A stretch of DNA of 40,845 nt from Phycisphaerales bacterium (GCA_022839625.1 JALHJL010000036.1:1-40845); one strand, 5' to 3'; counted from the stretch's first letter, positions 1 through 8,459 are shown. Notes: a model not told the origin generated them from the letters alone. Numbers and translations are program-made.

Positions 1-201
1 CGCTCTCGTTCATTCCCATAGCTGTCTCCTGTTTCGAAATTCCACACCGGGCAGCATAACCGCCCGGCAGGGGACAGCCTTTCATGGGATTACAGGCGTC
101 TGGTTCGCAGAGGCTCTTGCGGCGGACCCCTGCGCCGCGGGCGGGCAGTTGTGCCGCACTTTGCCGATAAGTCTGATAACGGCAGCAGCGGAGCATCCGC
201 G

Positions 202-1953
202 GTGAGCGAGCTTCTCTCGGGCAACCAGGCCGTCGCGCGCGGCGCGTACGAGGCCGGCGCCACCGTGGCCACCGGCTACCCCGGCACACCCTCGACCGAG
301 ATTCTGGAAGAGGCGGCACGCTTCAAGCCGGAGATCTACTGCGAGTGGTCTCCCAACGAGAAGGTCGCGCTGGAGGTGGCGGCCGGGGCGGCGCTGGCGG
401 GCGCGCGCTGCATCGTCACGATGAAACATGTCGGCCTGAACGTGGCGAGCGACCCGCTGATGACGCTCAGCTACCTCGGGGTGGAAGGGGGGCTGGTCGT
501 GTGCGTGGCGGACGATCCCGGCATGCACTCGTCGCAAAACGAGCAGGATACGCGGCACTATGCGCGCCTGGCCAAAGTCCCGCTCTTCGAGCCGGCCGAC
601 TCGCAGGAGGCGAAGGACTTCGTCGGCGCGGCGCTGGACGTATCCGAGTCGTTCCGCACGCCGGTGATCCTCCGCTCGACAACGCGTGTCAGTCACTCGC
701 GCAGCCTGGTCGCGTTGGGGGAACGGCGCGCGTTGCCGCGCGCCGTCGCGTTCCAGAAGAACCCGGCCCGTTACGTGCCGATCCCGCTGTGGGGGCGCGT
801 CATGCGGACCGAAGTCGAGGAGCGGTTGGGGCGGCTGGCCGAGGCGGCCGAACGCTCGCCGGCCAATCGCATCGAGTGGCGGGATCGGGAACTGGGGATC
901 ATCACGGCTTCGATCGCCTACCAGTATGTGCGCGAGGTCTGGCCCGAAGCGTCCGTGCTGAAGCTGGGGTTCTCGTATCCGTTTCCTGACGGACTCATTC
1001 GCCAGTTTGCGGCCGGGGCGAGGCGTCTGCTGATCGTCGAAGAGCTGGACGCCATTCTCGAAGAGCACGTCAGGTCGCTGGGCCTCGCGTGCCACGGGCG
1101 CGATGTTGTCCCCGGCGTCGGCGAGCTGTCGCCGACCGTGCTCCTGGCGGCGCGAGCCAGGCTGGAGGGGAAGCCTGCCCCGCGCACCGCACTGCGCGGC
1201 GACCCCGGCGACCTGCCGGTGCGACCGCCGGTGCTGTGTCCCGGCTGCCCGCACCGCGGCATCTTCTATGCGCTCGGCCGGCAGGACGTGATCGTCACGG
1301 GGGACATCGGGTGCTACAGCCTGGGCGTGTTCAAGCCTCTGGACCGGGTGGACACGATTCTGTGCATGGGCGCGGGCGTGTCGATGGCGCAGGGCTTCGA
1401 GAAGGCGGGCGTCCGCCAGAAGGTCGTCGGCATCATCGGCGACTCGACCTTCTTTCACTCGGGCATCACCGGCTTGCTGGACATCGTCTACAACAAGGGG
1501 ACGGCGGCCATCATCGTGATGGACAACCGCACGACCGCGATGACCGGCCACCAGGATCATCCGGGCACCGGACGTACCCTGATGGGTGAGCCGACCGCGG
1601 CGCTGTCGATCGCGGAGATCGGCCGGGCGTGCGGCGTCCGGCGGGTGCATGAAGTGAATCCGTACGACCTGGAAACGACGCAGCGGGTTCTCGCCGAGGC
1701 GATCCAGGCGAACGAGCCGGCGCTCGTGGTCTCCGTTGCCCCGTGCGCGCTCGCCCGGCGCACACCGGTCGGCCCGGCCCGGGAAGTCAGCGCGGAGGCT
1801 TGTGTCGACTGCGGCCAGTGCCTCGGGCTGGGCTGTCCCGCCCTGGAAGCCGCCGGCGACGGCGTACGCATCAGCGAGCTTCTCTGCCGCGGCTGCGGGC
1901 TGTGCGAACAGGTCTGCCCGGTGGGGGCGATCGCCGCGAGGGGAGCACCGTGA
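202..1953 (+). CDS. iorA: Indolepyruvate:ferredoxin oxidoreductase, alpha subunit
   Basis: With IorB it oxidatively decarboxylates aryl pyruvates (from aromatic amino acid transamination) to aryl-acetyl-CoA, using thiamine diphosphate and passing electrons to ferredoxin. Seen: an N-terminal pyruvate-oxidoreductase-type domain (GYPGTPSTE near residue 25), a TPP-binding half (PGCPHR near 346, GDIGCYSLG near 367, GDSTFFHSG near 413, then DNRTTAMTGHQDHPG), and a C-terminal two-cluster 4Fe-4S domain with Cys 534/537/540/545 and 562/565/568/572, each set ending in CP. The GTG at 202 is preferred because GGAG lies 8 nt upstream and the protein then begins SELLSGNQA as is usual in the family; an in-frame GTG at 151 would add 17 residues. 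Length 583 aa is normal. It overlaps iorB by 4 nt (GTGA), so the two are translationally coupled. In anaerobes a paralogue could act on other 2-oxoacids, so the substrate is inferred from family. Confidence 0.93.
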   Translation: MSELLSGNQAVARGAYEAGATVATGYPGTPSTEILEEAARFKPEIYCEWSPNEKVALEVAAGAALAGARCIVTMKHVGLNVASDPLMTLSYLGVEGGLVVCVADDPGMHSSQNEQDTRHYARLAKVPLFEPADSQEAKDFVGAALDVSESFRTPVILRSTTRVSHSRSLVALGERRALPRAVAFQKNPARYVPIPLWGRVMRTEVEERLGRLAEAAERSPANRIEWRDRELGIITASIAYQYVREVWPEASVLKLGFSYPFPDGLIRQFAAGARRLLIVEELDAILEEHVRSLGLACHGRDVVPGVGELSPTVLLAARARLEGKPAPRTALRGDPGDLPVRPPVLCPGCPHRGIFYALGRQDVIVTGDIGCYSLGVFKPLDRVDTILCMGAGVSMAQGFEKAGVRQKVVGIIGDSTFFHSGITGLLDIVYNKGTAAIIVMDNRTTAMTGHQDHPGTGRTLMGEPTAALSIAEIGRACGVRRVHEVNPYDLETTQRVLAEAIQANEPALVVSVAPCALARRTPVGPAREVSAEACVDCGQCLGLGCPALEAAGDGVRISELLCRGCGLCEQVCPVGAIAARGAP

Positions 1954-2552
1954 GCCGTGTCGCGCCGGTGAGTGTGGTTTTGGCCGGGGTGGGCGGCCAG
2001 GGCATTGTGCTGGCCAGCACGATCGTCGCGCGGGCGGCGATACTGGCCGGGTTTCAAGTCAAGACCAACGAAGTGCACGGCATGGCCCAGCGCGGGGGCT
2101 CAGTCATTGCGCAGGTCCGGTACGGCCCCGAAGTACATAGCCCGCTGGTATCCGAAGGAACGGCGTGCGTGCTCGCATCGCTCGAGCAAATTGAAGCCCT
2201 GCGCAACGCGAATTATCTCGCGCCGGAGGGTCTGGCGGTGGTCAGCCGCCAGCGGGCGCTCCCGGCAACTGTTTCGGCCGGGCGGGCCGTTTACCCGGCG
2301 GACGTCGAAGCGCGCCTGCGGAGGACGTTCAACCGCTTGATCTATCTCGACGCGGAGGGGATGGCGGTGCGTTGCGGGAGTGTGCGCGTGGCCAACGTGG
2401 TGGTGCTGGGGGCGTTATCGACCGGTTTGGACCTGCCAGCGGACACATGGCACGCGGCCGTGTCGAGCTGCGTCCCGGAGAAGTACCGCGAGCTGAACAT
2501 CCGTGCATTTCAGGCCGGACGGGAGGGCGCGACGTCGGCAGCGTCAAGTTGA
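1950..2552 (+). CDS. iorB: Indolepyruvate:ferredoxin oxidoreductase, beta subunit
   Basis: The gamma/beta-type subunit of the 2-oxoacid:ferredoxin oxidoreductase, belonging to the POR gamma domain family that helps bind CoA and completes the active site next to IorA. Seen: AGVGGQGIVLAS at residues 12-23 and EVHGMAQRGGSV near 39-50, both hallmarks of the family. The GTG at 1950 overlaps the iorA stop and has GAGGGGAG immediately upstream. The reading frame stays open far into iorA, but that extension is an out-of-frame reading of IorA's ferredoxin domain and is not believed. At 200 aa it matches the usual length. It forms a two-gene unit with iorA; the next gene downstream (miaB) is on the other strand. 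Confidence 0.92.
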   Translation: MSRVAPVSVVLAGVGGQGIVLASTIVARAAILAGFQVKTNEVHGMAQRGGSVIAQVRYGPEVHSPLVSEGTACVLASLEQIEALRNANYLAPEGLAVVSRQRALPATVSAGRAVYPADVEARLRRTFNRLIYLDAEGMAVRCGSVRVANVVVLGALSTGLDLPADTWHAAVSSCVPEKYRELNIRAFQAGREGATSAASS

Positions 2553-2687
2553 AGCACGCACAGCGCAGCAGCCTGGAAAAAGGGATGTTCTGGAATCGAC
2601 GTCGAAGCGCGGGCCGGCCGGGGCATGGTCGCCCGGTCGCGACGCCGATCCCGCTGCGCTGCCGGAACGTCGCCGGTCGGCTGTCCG

Positions 2688-4181
2688 TCAATGCGAACGG
2701 GACGGCGACACCACAGATTGGACCCGGCCGAAGAGCGTGAGGGCGGAGGCCGATTCCACTTGGACGGCCGCGATGGCGCCGATGAGGGACGGGTCGCCGT
2801 CGAACACAGCGATCAGGTCGTGCGGCGTCCGGCCGACGAGCTGGCGGGCGGTCGCCGGGGGCGGCGTGGGGGCAGTACGGGGGCTGCTTTCGGAACCCTG
2901 GGTGCTGCCTGCCGCAGAGGGCTCCATTGACCGCAACTTACGGGCCGACTTGCTGAATCCCTCGACCAGGACTTGGACGGTGGAGCCTATCAGGGACCGG
3001 CGGTGCCGAAGACTGACTTCGCTTTGAACGCGAAGCAGCTCGTTATTCCGGCGGACCTTCACGTCGTACGGCACATCGTCCTCGCGATTGCGGTCGGCGG
3101 CGGTCCCCGGGCGTGGCGAGTATTTGAAGACAAACAGGCTCTTGTATTGTACCCGGCGGACGAGCTCGACGGTGGCGCGGAAGTCGTCCTCCGTCTCGCC
3201 ACAGAACCCGACGATCATGTCCCCGGCCAGCGCGATGTCGGGGCAGTACTTGCGAGCCAGGTCCATCAGGTCGAGGTACTCGGCCACAGTGTAGCCGCGC
3301 TTCATGGCCTTCAGGATGCGGTCCGATCCGCTTTGGGCTGGAATGTGGAGATAGGGGCAGATGCGGGGGCAGTCGCGCATCACCCTAAAGATGTCCTCGT
3401 CCCAGTCGGCGGGGAAGCTGGTCACGAAGCGAATCCGATCGAGGGACTCAATGTCATGAACGCGCTCGAGAAGCTGTGCGAATCGGACCGTGCGGCCGTC
3501 CTCCCCGTAGAGATACGAGTTTACGGTCTGCCCCAGCAGAGTGATCTCGCGGAAGCCGCTGTCCGCGAGGCGCCGGGCCTCCGTCACGACATGGTCGGGC
3601 GGTCGGCTGCGCTCCGGCCCGCGCGTGAGCGGTACGATGCAGTACGTGCAGAACTTATCGCAGCCGCGTTGGACCCGTACGTATGCCTGCAACCCGCCGC
3701 CGCCCTGGCCGGGCCGGCGCGACAGATCCAGCGCCTCCAGATCGTCCTCGATCAAGCCGCGTTGGAGTACGTCGGTTCGGCGGGACTGTGAGCCGGCCAA
3801 GGCGACGACCCGGTCGTGGTGCTGCCAGACTCGCTCAATCAGGGCGGGCAGGCGGTGGATTTCTCCTGGGCCGCATATGAGGTCCAGGTGTGGTACGTGG
3901 ACAAAAAGGTCTTCTTTTTGCCGTTCCGCCATGCACCCGATGACGCCGATCACAGTCTCCGGCCGGCGCGTCTTTTGCCGCTTCAGGCGTCCGAGGCGGG
4001 ACATGACTTTGTCTTCGGCGTGTTGGCGGACGCTGCACGTGTTGAATAGGACCACGTCGGCCTGCTCGGGGGTGGCCGCGGGTCGCAGGCCCATGTCGCG
4101 CAACTGGCCGTCCACGAGCTCGCTGTCGAGCACGTTCATCTGGCAGCCGAAGGTCTCAAGGAAGTACGTGCGGGGCGTCAC
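2688..4181 (-). CDS. miaB: tRNA-2-methylthio-N6-dimethylallyladenosine synthase
   Basis: Radical-SAM methylthiotransferase that adds the methylthio group to position 2 of i6A37 in tRNAs reading UNN codons. Seen, numbering from the GTG at 4181: the N-terminal UPF0004 domain with Cys13 in ETFGCQMN (typical of MiaB rather than RimO), Cys49 and Cys83 for the auxiliary cluster; the radical-SAM triad Cys174-X3-Cys178-X2-Cys181 followed by TRGPERSRP; and a C-terminal TRAM domain. The TRAM domain is split by a Ser/Pro/Thr-rich stretch of about 30 residues between KSARKL and QLVGRTPHD. The open frame extends 25 codons upstream to 4256, but those residues are low-complexity and the family starts just before YFLETFGCQMN; a GAGG lies 7 nt before the GTG. 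Length 497 aa against about 440-475 usual. Convergent with iorB, 135 bp apart. Confidence 0.93.
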   Translation of the reverse strand: MTPRTYFLETFGCQMNVLDSELVDGQLRDMGLRPAATPEQADVVLFNTCSVRQHAEDKVMSRLGRLKRQKTRRPETVIGVIGCMAERQKEDLFVHVPHLDLICGPGEIHRLPALIERVWQHHDRVVALAGSQSRRTDVLQRGLIEDDLEALDLSRRPGQGGGGLQAYVRVQRGCDKFCTYCIVPLTRGPERSRPPDHVVTEARRLADSGFREITLLGQTVNSYLYGEDGRTVRFAQLLERVHDIESLDRIRFVTSFPADWDEDIFRVMRDCPRICPYLHIPAQSGSDRILKAMKRGYTVAEYLDLMDLARKYCPDIALAGDMIVGFCGETEDDFRATVELVRRVQYKSLFVFKYSPRPGTAADRNREDDVPYDVKVRRNNELLRVQSEVSLRHRRSLIGSTVQVLVEGFSKSARKLRSMEPSAAGSTQGSESSPRTAPTPPPATARQLVGRTPHDLIAVFDGDPSLIGAIAAVQVESASALTLFGRVQSVVSPSRSH

Positions 4182-4504
4182 GGGAAGGCCTCGTGCGGTC
4201 GAGTCCTGGAGCTGGGCTGGGGCAGGGGGCAGACGTGGAGAATTTCCGTGCAGCAAGCGTTGCTAACCCATCTTTTCTTTGTATGCTTCATACGGCGGCA
4301 GGCGGTGTGGCGCGCGTCGACCGGCCGCCAGCGTGTGCAGATTCGAAGGCGAAGCACGCAGCTCATGCCGATAGTATAGGCGGATGTAGCGGCGTTTGTG
4401 TGGCCTGGAAGGCAGCGACGGAGTATTGCCCGCCGGGTGACAATTGAAGTGATGTATAGCGGCGAACGGCATGGAGGCTGGGACGTACGAGCGAGGGAAG
4501 GCTC
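4182..4504. other. Intergenic region between miaB and the 4505 gene
   Basis: About 320 bp between divergent genes, so it should hold promoters in both directions. I see no tRNA-like cloverleaf, no good sigma70 pair and no convincing small gene. The short frames here lack ribosome binding sites and family resemblance. The base composition is somewhat less GC-rich than the flanking genes. Confidence 0.4.
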
Positions 4505-5011
4505 ATGACCGCTGGTAAGCGCAACACGTCAATGGTGGTGGCCCTGATCATGTCGATGACGGTCGGGGCGGCGGTTCTGCGCGGACTCGAGTTGCAGCTT
4601 GTTCCCGGCAAGCCGAGCTTCAAGGGCAGCACGCTGCTGATCGCCGATCGGTCGATGCGCGTGCAGGACGTGGAGGTCAGCTTCGCGGCATCGTGGGAGG
4701 AGTTGCCGGCGCTGGGGATCGATCCGGACGGCCCGGACAGCGTCTGCATCGTGGATGCGGATGGCGGGACGCACTGGGTCCAACGCGGACCGCGCGTGCA
4801 GATGGTCGTGATCGGAGGCGACGGCGCGTCTTTGGGGGAAGCGCAGCGCCGGTCCTTGCTCGGCACCCTGGGGATGCTGAACCAGGCCAGCGGCTTCGAT
4901 CTGGTTCCGGTACGGCTGGCCGGGGAGGCGGGGCGGTGGTCCACCGGGGAGCTGTCCGCGCCCGCCAGAGAATTGCGGACGCTCTTGGAGCGCAAGGGGA
5001 TAATCAAGTAA
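4505..5011 (+). CDS. Hypothetical protein with N-terminal membrane anchor
   Basis: A 168-residue protein I cannot assign to a family. Seen: a short positively charged start (TAGKRN), one hydrophobic segment at about residues 9-26 that could be a membrane anchor or signal peptide, then a soluble part with the acidic stretch GIDPDGPDSVCIVDADGG near residues 76-93 and alternating hydrophobic segments (VQMVVIGGDG) suggesting a beta-rich fold. A good Shine-Dalgarno (GGGAAGG) lies just before the ATG. It sits 138 bp upstream of a Ser/Thr kinase on the same strand, with a GC-rich hairpin and a T-run in between, so it may be its own transcription unit. A peptidoglycan-associated role is conceivable but has no direct support. 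Confidence 0.75.
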   Translation: MTAGKRNTSMVVALIMSMTVGAAVLRGLELQLVPGKPSFKGSTLLIADRSMRVQDVEVSFAASWEELPALGIDPDGPDSVCIVDADGGTHWVQRGPRVQMVVIGGDGASLGEAQRRSLLGTLGMLNQASGFDLVPVRLAGEAGRWSTGELSAPARELRTLLERKGIIK

Positions 5012-5095
5012 CCCCGTGGGCAAGCGGCGTGCTCCAATGCGGCGTCTGAGTGCGATGCCGCGCGCAGGGTTCCAAGACGGGACGCGGGACGGCGA

Positions 5096-5135
5096 GCCCG
5101 GCAACGTGGCCGGGCGACATTCGCCCCCTTTTTTT
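5096..5135 (+). terminator. Weak terminator-like hairpin after the 4505 gene
   Basis: A perfect 7-bp stem, GCCCGGC and GCCGGGC with a 6-nt loop (5096-5115), is followed after 13 nt by a run of seven T (5129-5135). The gap between stem and T-run is longer than in a standard intrinsic terminator, so this is only a candidate. It lies 14 nt before the kinase start. Confidence 0.35.
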
Positions 5136-5149
5136 CGGATAGCTTAGGG

Positions 5150-6052
5150 ATGCCGACGCGCGCCATTCCCATCCTGCCCGGCTACGAGGTGATCAGCCGC
5201 CTCGGCCGTGGCGCCGGCGCCGTGATCAGTCTGGCGCGGGACACGGAGCGGGGCCGGCCGGTGGTGGTCAAGCACGTCGTGCGCCGCCGGCCCGAGGACG
5301 ACCGTTTCATAGCACAGGCGGAGAACGAGTACGCCGTCGCGCGCGGCCTGAGCCACCCGCACCTGCGGCGCTGCTACGACCTGGTGCGGTTGCGGCGCTG
5401 GCTCAAGACGCGCGAGCTGGTCCTGGTGCTGGAGTACGTGGACGGCGAAAGGCTGGAGGACGAGTGCCCGGCGGACCTGGCGGGGATCCTGAGGGTTTTC
5501 CGGCAGGTGGCCGAGGGGCTCCACGCGCTGCACCAGCAGGGCTTCGCCCATGCCGACATCAAGCCGAACAACATCCTGCTGCCGCATGGCGGCGGCGTGA
5601 AGATCATTGATTTCGGACAAAGCTGCCCGCTGGGATACGTCAAGCAGCGCATCCAGGGCACGCCGGACTTCATCGCGCCCGAGCAGGTGCATCGGGCGGA
5701 GATCGACCAACGGACGGACGTCTACAATCTGGGTGCGACCATGTACTGGGTCGTCACCGGTAAGTGGTTCAGGACGGTGGTCTCGGTTGCCCAGCCGATG
5801 GCGACGCGCATCGCGCTCGAGTCACAGCGCGGCAACGATCCGCCACATGAGCTGAACGCGCGGATTCCACTGCCGCTGTCGCGGCTGATTCTGGACTGTT
5901 GCGAGAACGCGAAAGACCGGCGGCCGCGCGACATGCGGGAGGTGCTGTCGCGCCTGGAGGTCATGGAGCACATGGTGTTGCGCGAACCACCGGGGATGAG
6001 GGCGCGCCCGATCGCCCCGGCCCACCGCGAACCGCCGGCGGCCAGTACGTGA
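5150..6052 (+). CDS. Hanks-type serine/threonine protein kinase
   Basis: Soluble eukaryotic-like protein kinase that phosphorylates Ser/Thr residues. Seen: a glycine-rich loop RLGRGAGAV (17-25), ATP-binding Lys41 in VVVKHV, an alpha-C glutamate near 58-60, a catalytic loop HADIKPNN (134-141) with Asp136, Lys138 and Asn141, DFG at 154-156, and activation-segment end GTPDFIAPEQ (170-179), followed by the D-V-Y-N-L-G helix F region. All residues needed for catalysis are present, with HAD in place of the common HRD, so it lacks the RD-type arginine and may not need activation-loop phosphorylation. The 300-aa protein is nearly all kinase domain; there is no transmembrane segment or sensor domain, only a short Pro/Arg-rich tail. 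A phosphatase-like gene follows 41 bp downstream, suggesting a paired writer/eraser module. Confidence 0.92.
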   Translation: MPTRAIPILPGYEVISRLGRGAGAVISLARDTERGRPVVVKHVVRRRPEDDRFIAQAENEYAVARGLSHPHLRRCYDLVRLRRWLKTRELVLVLEYVDGERLEDECPADLAGILRVFRQVAEGLHALHQQGFAHADIKPNNILLPHGGGVKIIDFGQSCPLGYVKQRIQGTPDFIAPEQVHRAEIDQRTDVYNLGATMYWVVTGKWFRTVVSVAQPMATRIALESQRGNDPPHELNARIPLPLSRLILDCCENAKDRRPRDMREVLSRLEVMEHMVLREPPGMRARPIAPAHREPPAAST

Positions 6053-6093
6053 GCCGGCCCGGTGGGCGCCCGCGCGAGGCGTGTGAGGGACCA

Positions 6094-6954
6094 GTGAGCA
6101 AGACGACGGACGCCGTCGCGGCCTGCGAGACGCTGCGCGAGGCCGCGCGCCTCAATCGCGAAGACCCGAACCGCAGCGGGTCGCTGCTGACGTTCGGCGC
6201 GGGCGGCCAGCTCGTCATGACGGGGGACCTGCACGGGCACTTGCGCAATTTCGAGAAGCTCCAACGCTTCTGTGCGCTCCAGCGCAGCCCGGCGCGCGTG
6301 GTGGTCCTCCATGAGCTCATCCATGCCGAGCCGGAATCGCCGGCCCTCCCCGACTTGTCGATCGACCTGCTGGTGCGGGCGGCGGCGTGGAAATGCGAGT
6401 TCCCCGATAACGTCTTCTTCCTCCAGTCCAATCACGAGCTCTCGCAACTGTGCGGCCACGAGATCAGCAAGGGGGGGCGCTACGTTCTGGCCGATTTCGA
6501 GCGCGGCGTCGCGCTCCGTTACGGCGCGGGCACCGCGGACGTGTTGGACGCCGTCCGCGAGTACATTGCGTCCCTGCCGTTGGCGGCCCGCCTCGCGAAC
6601 AGAATCTTCCTCTCGCACAGTCTGCCCGACGCGTTCTACGTGCGACACTTCGACCTGACGGTGTTCGAGCGCGAACCGACGCCGGAGGACATGGCCCCCG
6701 GCGGGCCCGCGTACGCGCTGGTGTGGGGCCGCTTCCAGTCGCCCGAGGCGGTCGAGGCCTTTGCTCGGCGGCTGGGAGTCGAGCTGTTTCTCGTCGGTCA
6801 CACGCCCCAGGAGATGGGCTATGCCCGCGTGGGGCGGATGCTCATCCTGGCGAGCGATCATGCGCATGGCGTGTTCCTGCCGATCGATTTGAGCCGCACG
6901 TACACCCTGGCCGAGCTCGAACGCAACGTCCGCAAATTCGTGAGCGTGGAGTGA
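6094..6954 (+). CDS. PPP-like metallophosphoesterase family protein
   Basis: A calcineurin-like phosphoesterase homologue of 286 aa. Seen: metal motif I GDLHGH (44-49, Asp45 and His47), motif III as SNHELSQ (112-118, Asn113 and His114), an LSHS motif at 173-176 (His175), and the final LVGHTP (234-238, His236). The second motif, normally GDxxDRG with a bridging Asp, reads VLHELIHAE (71-79) instead, so metal chemistry must differ or activity may be reduced. The GTG start at 6094 has GAGG 5 nt upstream; the frame stays open upstream into the kinase gene but that part overlaps it. Its place directly after the kinase suggests it opposes the kinase by removing Ser/Thr phosphates; this is an inference from context. 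Confidence 0.85.
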   Translation: MSKTTDAVAACETLREAARLNREDPNRSGSLLTFGAGGQLVMTGDLHGHLRNFEKLQRFCALQRSPARVVVLHELIHAEPESPALPDLSIDLLVRAAAWKCEFPDNVFFLQSNHELSQLCGHEISKGGRYVLADFERGVALRYGAGTADVLDAVREYIASLPLAARLANRIFLSHSLPDAFYVRHFDLTVFEREPTPEDMAPGGPAYALVWGRFQSPEAVEAFARRLGVELFLVGHTPQEMGYARVGRMLILASDHAHGVFLPIDLSRTYTLAELERNVRKFVSVE

Positions 6955-6972
6955 GCCCCGGGGCGGGGGACC

Positions 6973-7022
6973 TATAATGCGGGTAGCAGTCGCCGGAGCG
7001 CGGCGCGGGCGTTGCCGCGCCG
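6973..7022 (+). promoter_or_regulatory. Candidate promoter -10 box and leader hairpin of ispH
   Basis: A perfect TATAAT lies at 6973-6978, in the 95-bp gap before ispH; no good -35 hexamer is visible 16-18 bp upstream. A perfect 8-bp GC stem, CGGCGCGG and CCGCGCCG with a 6-nt loop (7001-7022), would lie in the leader about 27 nt before the start codon. The -10 box alone is modest evidence; the hairpin may be chance in GC-rich DNA. Confidence 0.38.
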
Positions 7023-7049
7023 GAGAGGGACGGCGTGCCAGGAGCTGTG

Positions 7050-8045
7050 ATGCTCGCGATTGTCGCGAAACCGCGCGGGTTCTGTGCCGGTGTCGAGCGC
7101 GCCATCCGGGCCGTGGAGCTGGCGCTCGAACGCTACGGGCCGCCCGTGTACGTGCGCAAGGAGATCGTCCACAACTCGCACGTCGTGCTGCGGCTGCGTG
7201 CGCTGGGCGTCACGTTCGTCGAGGAGCTGGACGAGGTGCCGGAGGGCGCGGTGGCCATCTTGTCGGCGCACGGCTCGCCGCCCGAGGTGTACGCCGAGGC
7301 GGAGCGGCGCCGGCTGCGGCTGATCGACGCGACCTGCCCGTTGGTGCGGAAGGTGCACGTGGAGGTGCGGCGGTACGTGAAGCGGGGGTATCGCGTGCTG
7401 CTGATCGGGCACGCCGGTCACGACGAGGTGATCGGGACGATGGGGCAGGCCCCGGAGGCGACGGTCCTGATCGAGCGCATCGCCGATCTGGACAAGCTGC
7501 AACTCTCCGCCGACCAACCGGCGGTGATTCTGACCCAGACCACGCTGAGCGAGGACGACGCGCGCGAGATTGTCGAAGCACTGCGGGCGCGCTGGCCGCA
7601 CCTGGAGATGCCGGCCGCCGAAGACATCTGCTATGCCACGCAGAACCGGCAGAGCGCGGTAAAGCAGATCTGCGACCGGATCGACCTGCTGCTCGTGGTC
7701 GGCTCGAGAAACTCGTCGAACTCAAGGCGGCTGACGGAGGTCGCCGGCGCGCGCGGCATCCGCGCTTACCTGATCGACGGACCCGACCAGATCGCGCCCG
7801 AGTGGCTCCCGGGGGTGCAGCGGGTCGGCGTGACCTCGGGGGCCAGTGCGCCGGAAGACGTCGTGCAGGGCGTTCTGGCGTATCTACGTCAGCACGGGGC
7901 GGCGGAAGTGGAAGAGATCGAGGCCGCGGACGAGGGGGTGACTTTCACCCTGCCGGCGCCGCTGCGTTTCACGACGCCGGACGGGCCGGGGCCGGAAGCG
8001 GACCGAGCAGATCGTGCACGAGCGCCATCAAATCGGCGGGCCTGA
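7050..8045 (+). CDS. ispH: 4-hydroxy-3-methylbut-2-enyl diphosphate reductase
   Basis: Last enzyme of the MEP (non-mevalonate) isoprenoid pathway: it reduces HMBPP to IPP and DMAPP with a 4Fe-4S cluster. Seen: the three cluster cysteines Cys12 (RGFCAGVERAI), Cys96 (DATCPLVRKVH) and Cys194 (ICYATQNRQ); substrate-site His41 and His74 (SAHGSPP); the TQTTLS segment; and SRNSSNSRRL. The ATG at 7050 is preferred over the GTG at 7035 because GGAG lies 5 nt before it and the protein then begins MLAIVAKPRGFCAG like its relatives. At 331 aa it has a tail of about 30 charged residues beyond the normal end, and the last 77 bp overlap the 3' end of the receiver gene on the opposite strand. Confidence 0.95.
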   Translation: MLAIVAKPRGFCAGVERAIRAVELALERYGPPVYVRKEIVHNSHVVLRLRALGVTFVEELDEVPEGAVAILSAHGSPPEVYAEAERRRLRLIDATCPLVRKVHVEVRRYVKRGYRVLLIGHAGHDEVIGTMGQAPEATVLIERIADLDKLQLSADQPAVILTQTTLSEDDAREIVEALRARWPHLEMPAAEDICYATQNRQSAVKQICDRIDLLLVVGSRNSSNSRRLTEVAGARGIRAYLIDGPDQIAPEWLPGVQRVGVTSGASAPEDVVQGVLAYLRQHGAAEVEEIEAADEGVTFTLPAPLRFTTPDGPGPEADRADRARAPSNRRA

Positions 8046-8364
8046 AAGGTTTAGCGAGCGAGCGCGCGGCGCCAAGGCCGAGGGCGCTGGCGAGAAACAG
8101 TTCCTCCGGTGCCCCGCTGATGGCGATGACTTTTGTGTGGGGGCGTTGTTTCCGCAGGTGGATGATGGTCTCCAGCCCGTCCTGATCGGGCATCAGGATG
8201 TCGGTGATGACCAGATCGAAGGACCCGGCGCGCAGCGCGCGGATCGCTTCGGCACCGCTGGCGGCCTCGCACACGCTGTAGCCTGCTTGTTCCAGGCTGC
8301 GCCGGATCACCGCGCGAATCGCGCCGTCGTCGTCGGCAATCAGAACGGAATGGGGCATGGTCAT
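7969..8364 (-). CDS. Single-domain response regulator (CheY-like receiver)
   Basis: A stand-alone phosphoacceptor domain of 131 aa with no output domain, so it should act by protein-protein contact or in a phosphorelay. Seen: the acidic pocket Asp11-Asp12 (IADDDG), phosphoacceptor Asp55 (VITDILMPDQDG), Ser83 at the conserved Thr/Ser switch position (AISGA), and Lys105 (AKPFR). All catalytic residues are in place. The ATG at 8364 follows GAGGTGG by a few nt; the ATG two codons on (8358) is also possible. The frame is open upstream to 8643 but that would run through the inverted-repeat element. No histidine kinase lies in the window, so this is an orphan. It overlaps ispH tail to tail by 77 bp. 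Confidence 0.9.
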   Translation of the reverse strand: MTMPHSVLIADDDGAIRAVIRRSLEQAGYSVCEAASGAEAIRALRAGSFDLVITDILMPDQDGLETIIHLRKQRPHTKVIAISGAPEELFLASALGLGAARSLAKPFRPADLMALVHDLLGPLPAPARPAS

Positions 8365-8459
8365 GCCACCTCGCCGGATCGTGCGAACATCGGAGTCATC
8401 GGCTACCTTCGGGTCGCCCTGTGGATAATCCCCGGGCGCCGCCAGGCCGATAAGTATCC

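Noticed and set aside
82..1650. Long antisense open frame over iorA (522 codons)
   Set aside because: Arg/Asp/His-rich shadow of the real gene in GC-rich DNA, with no domain or ribosome binding site; IorA motifs are on the plus strand.
4182..4504. Possible tRNA in the gap after miaB
   Set aside because: No paired arms or TTC loop in the right order could be found by eye.
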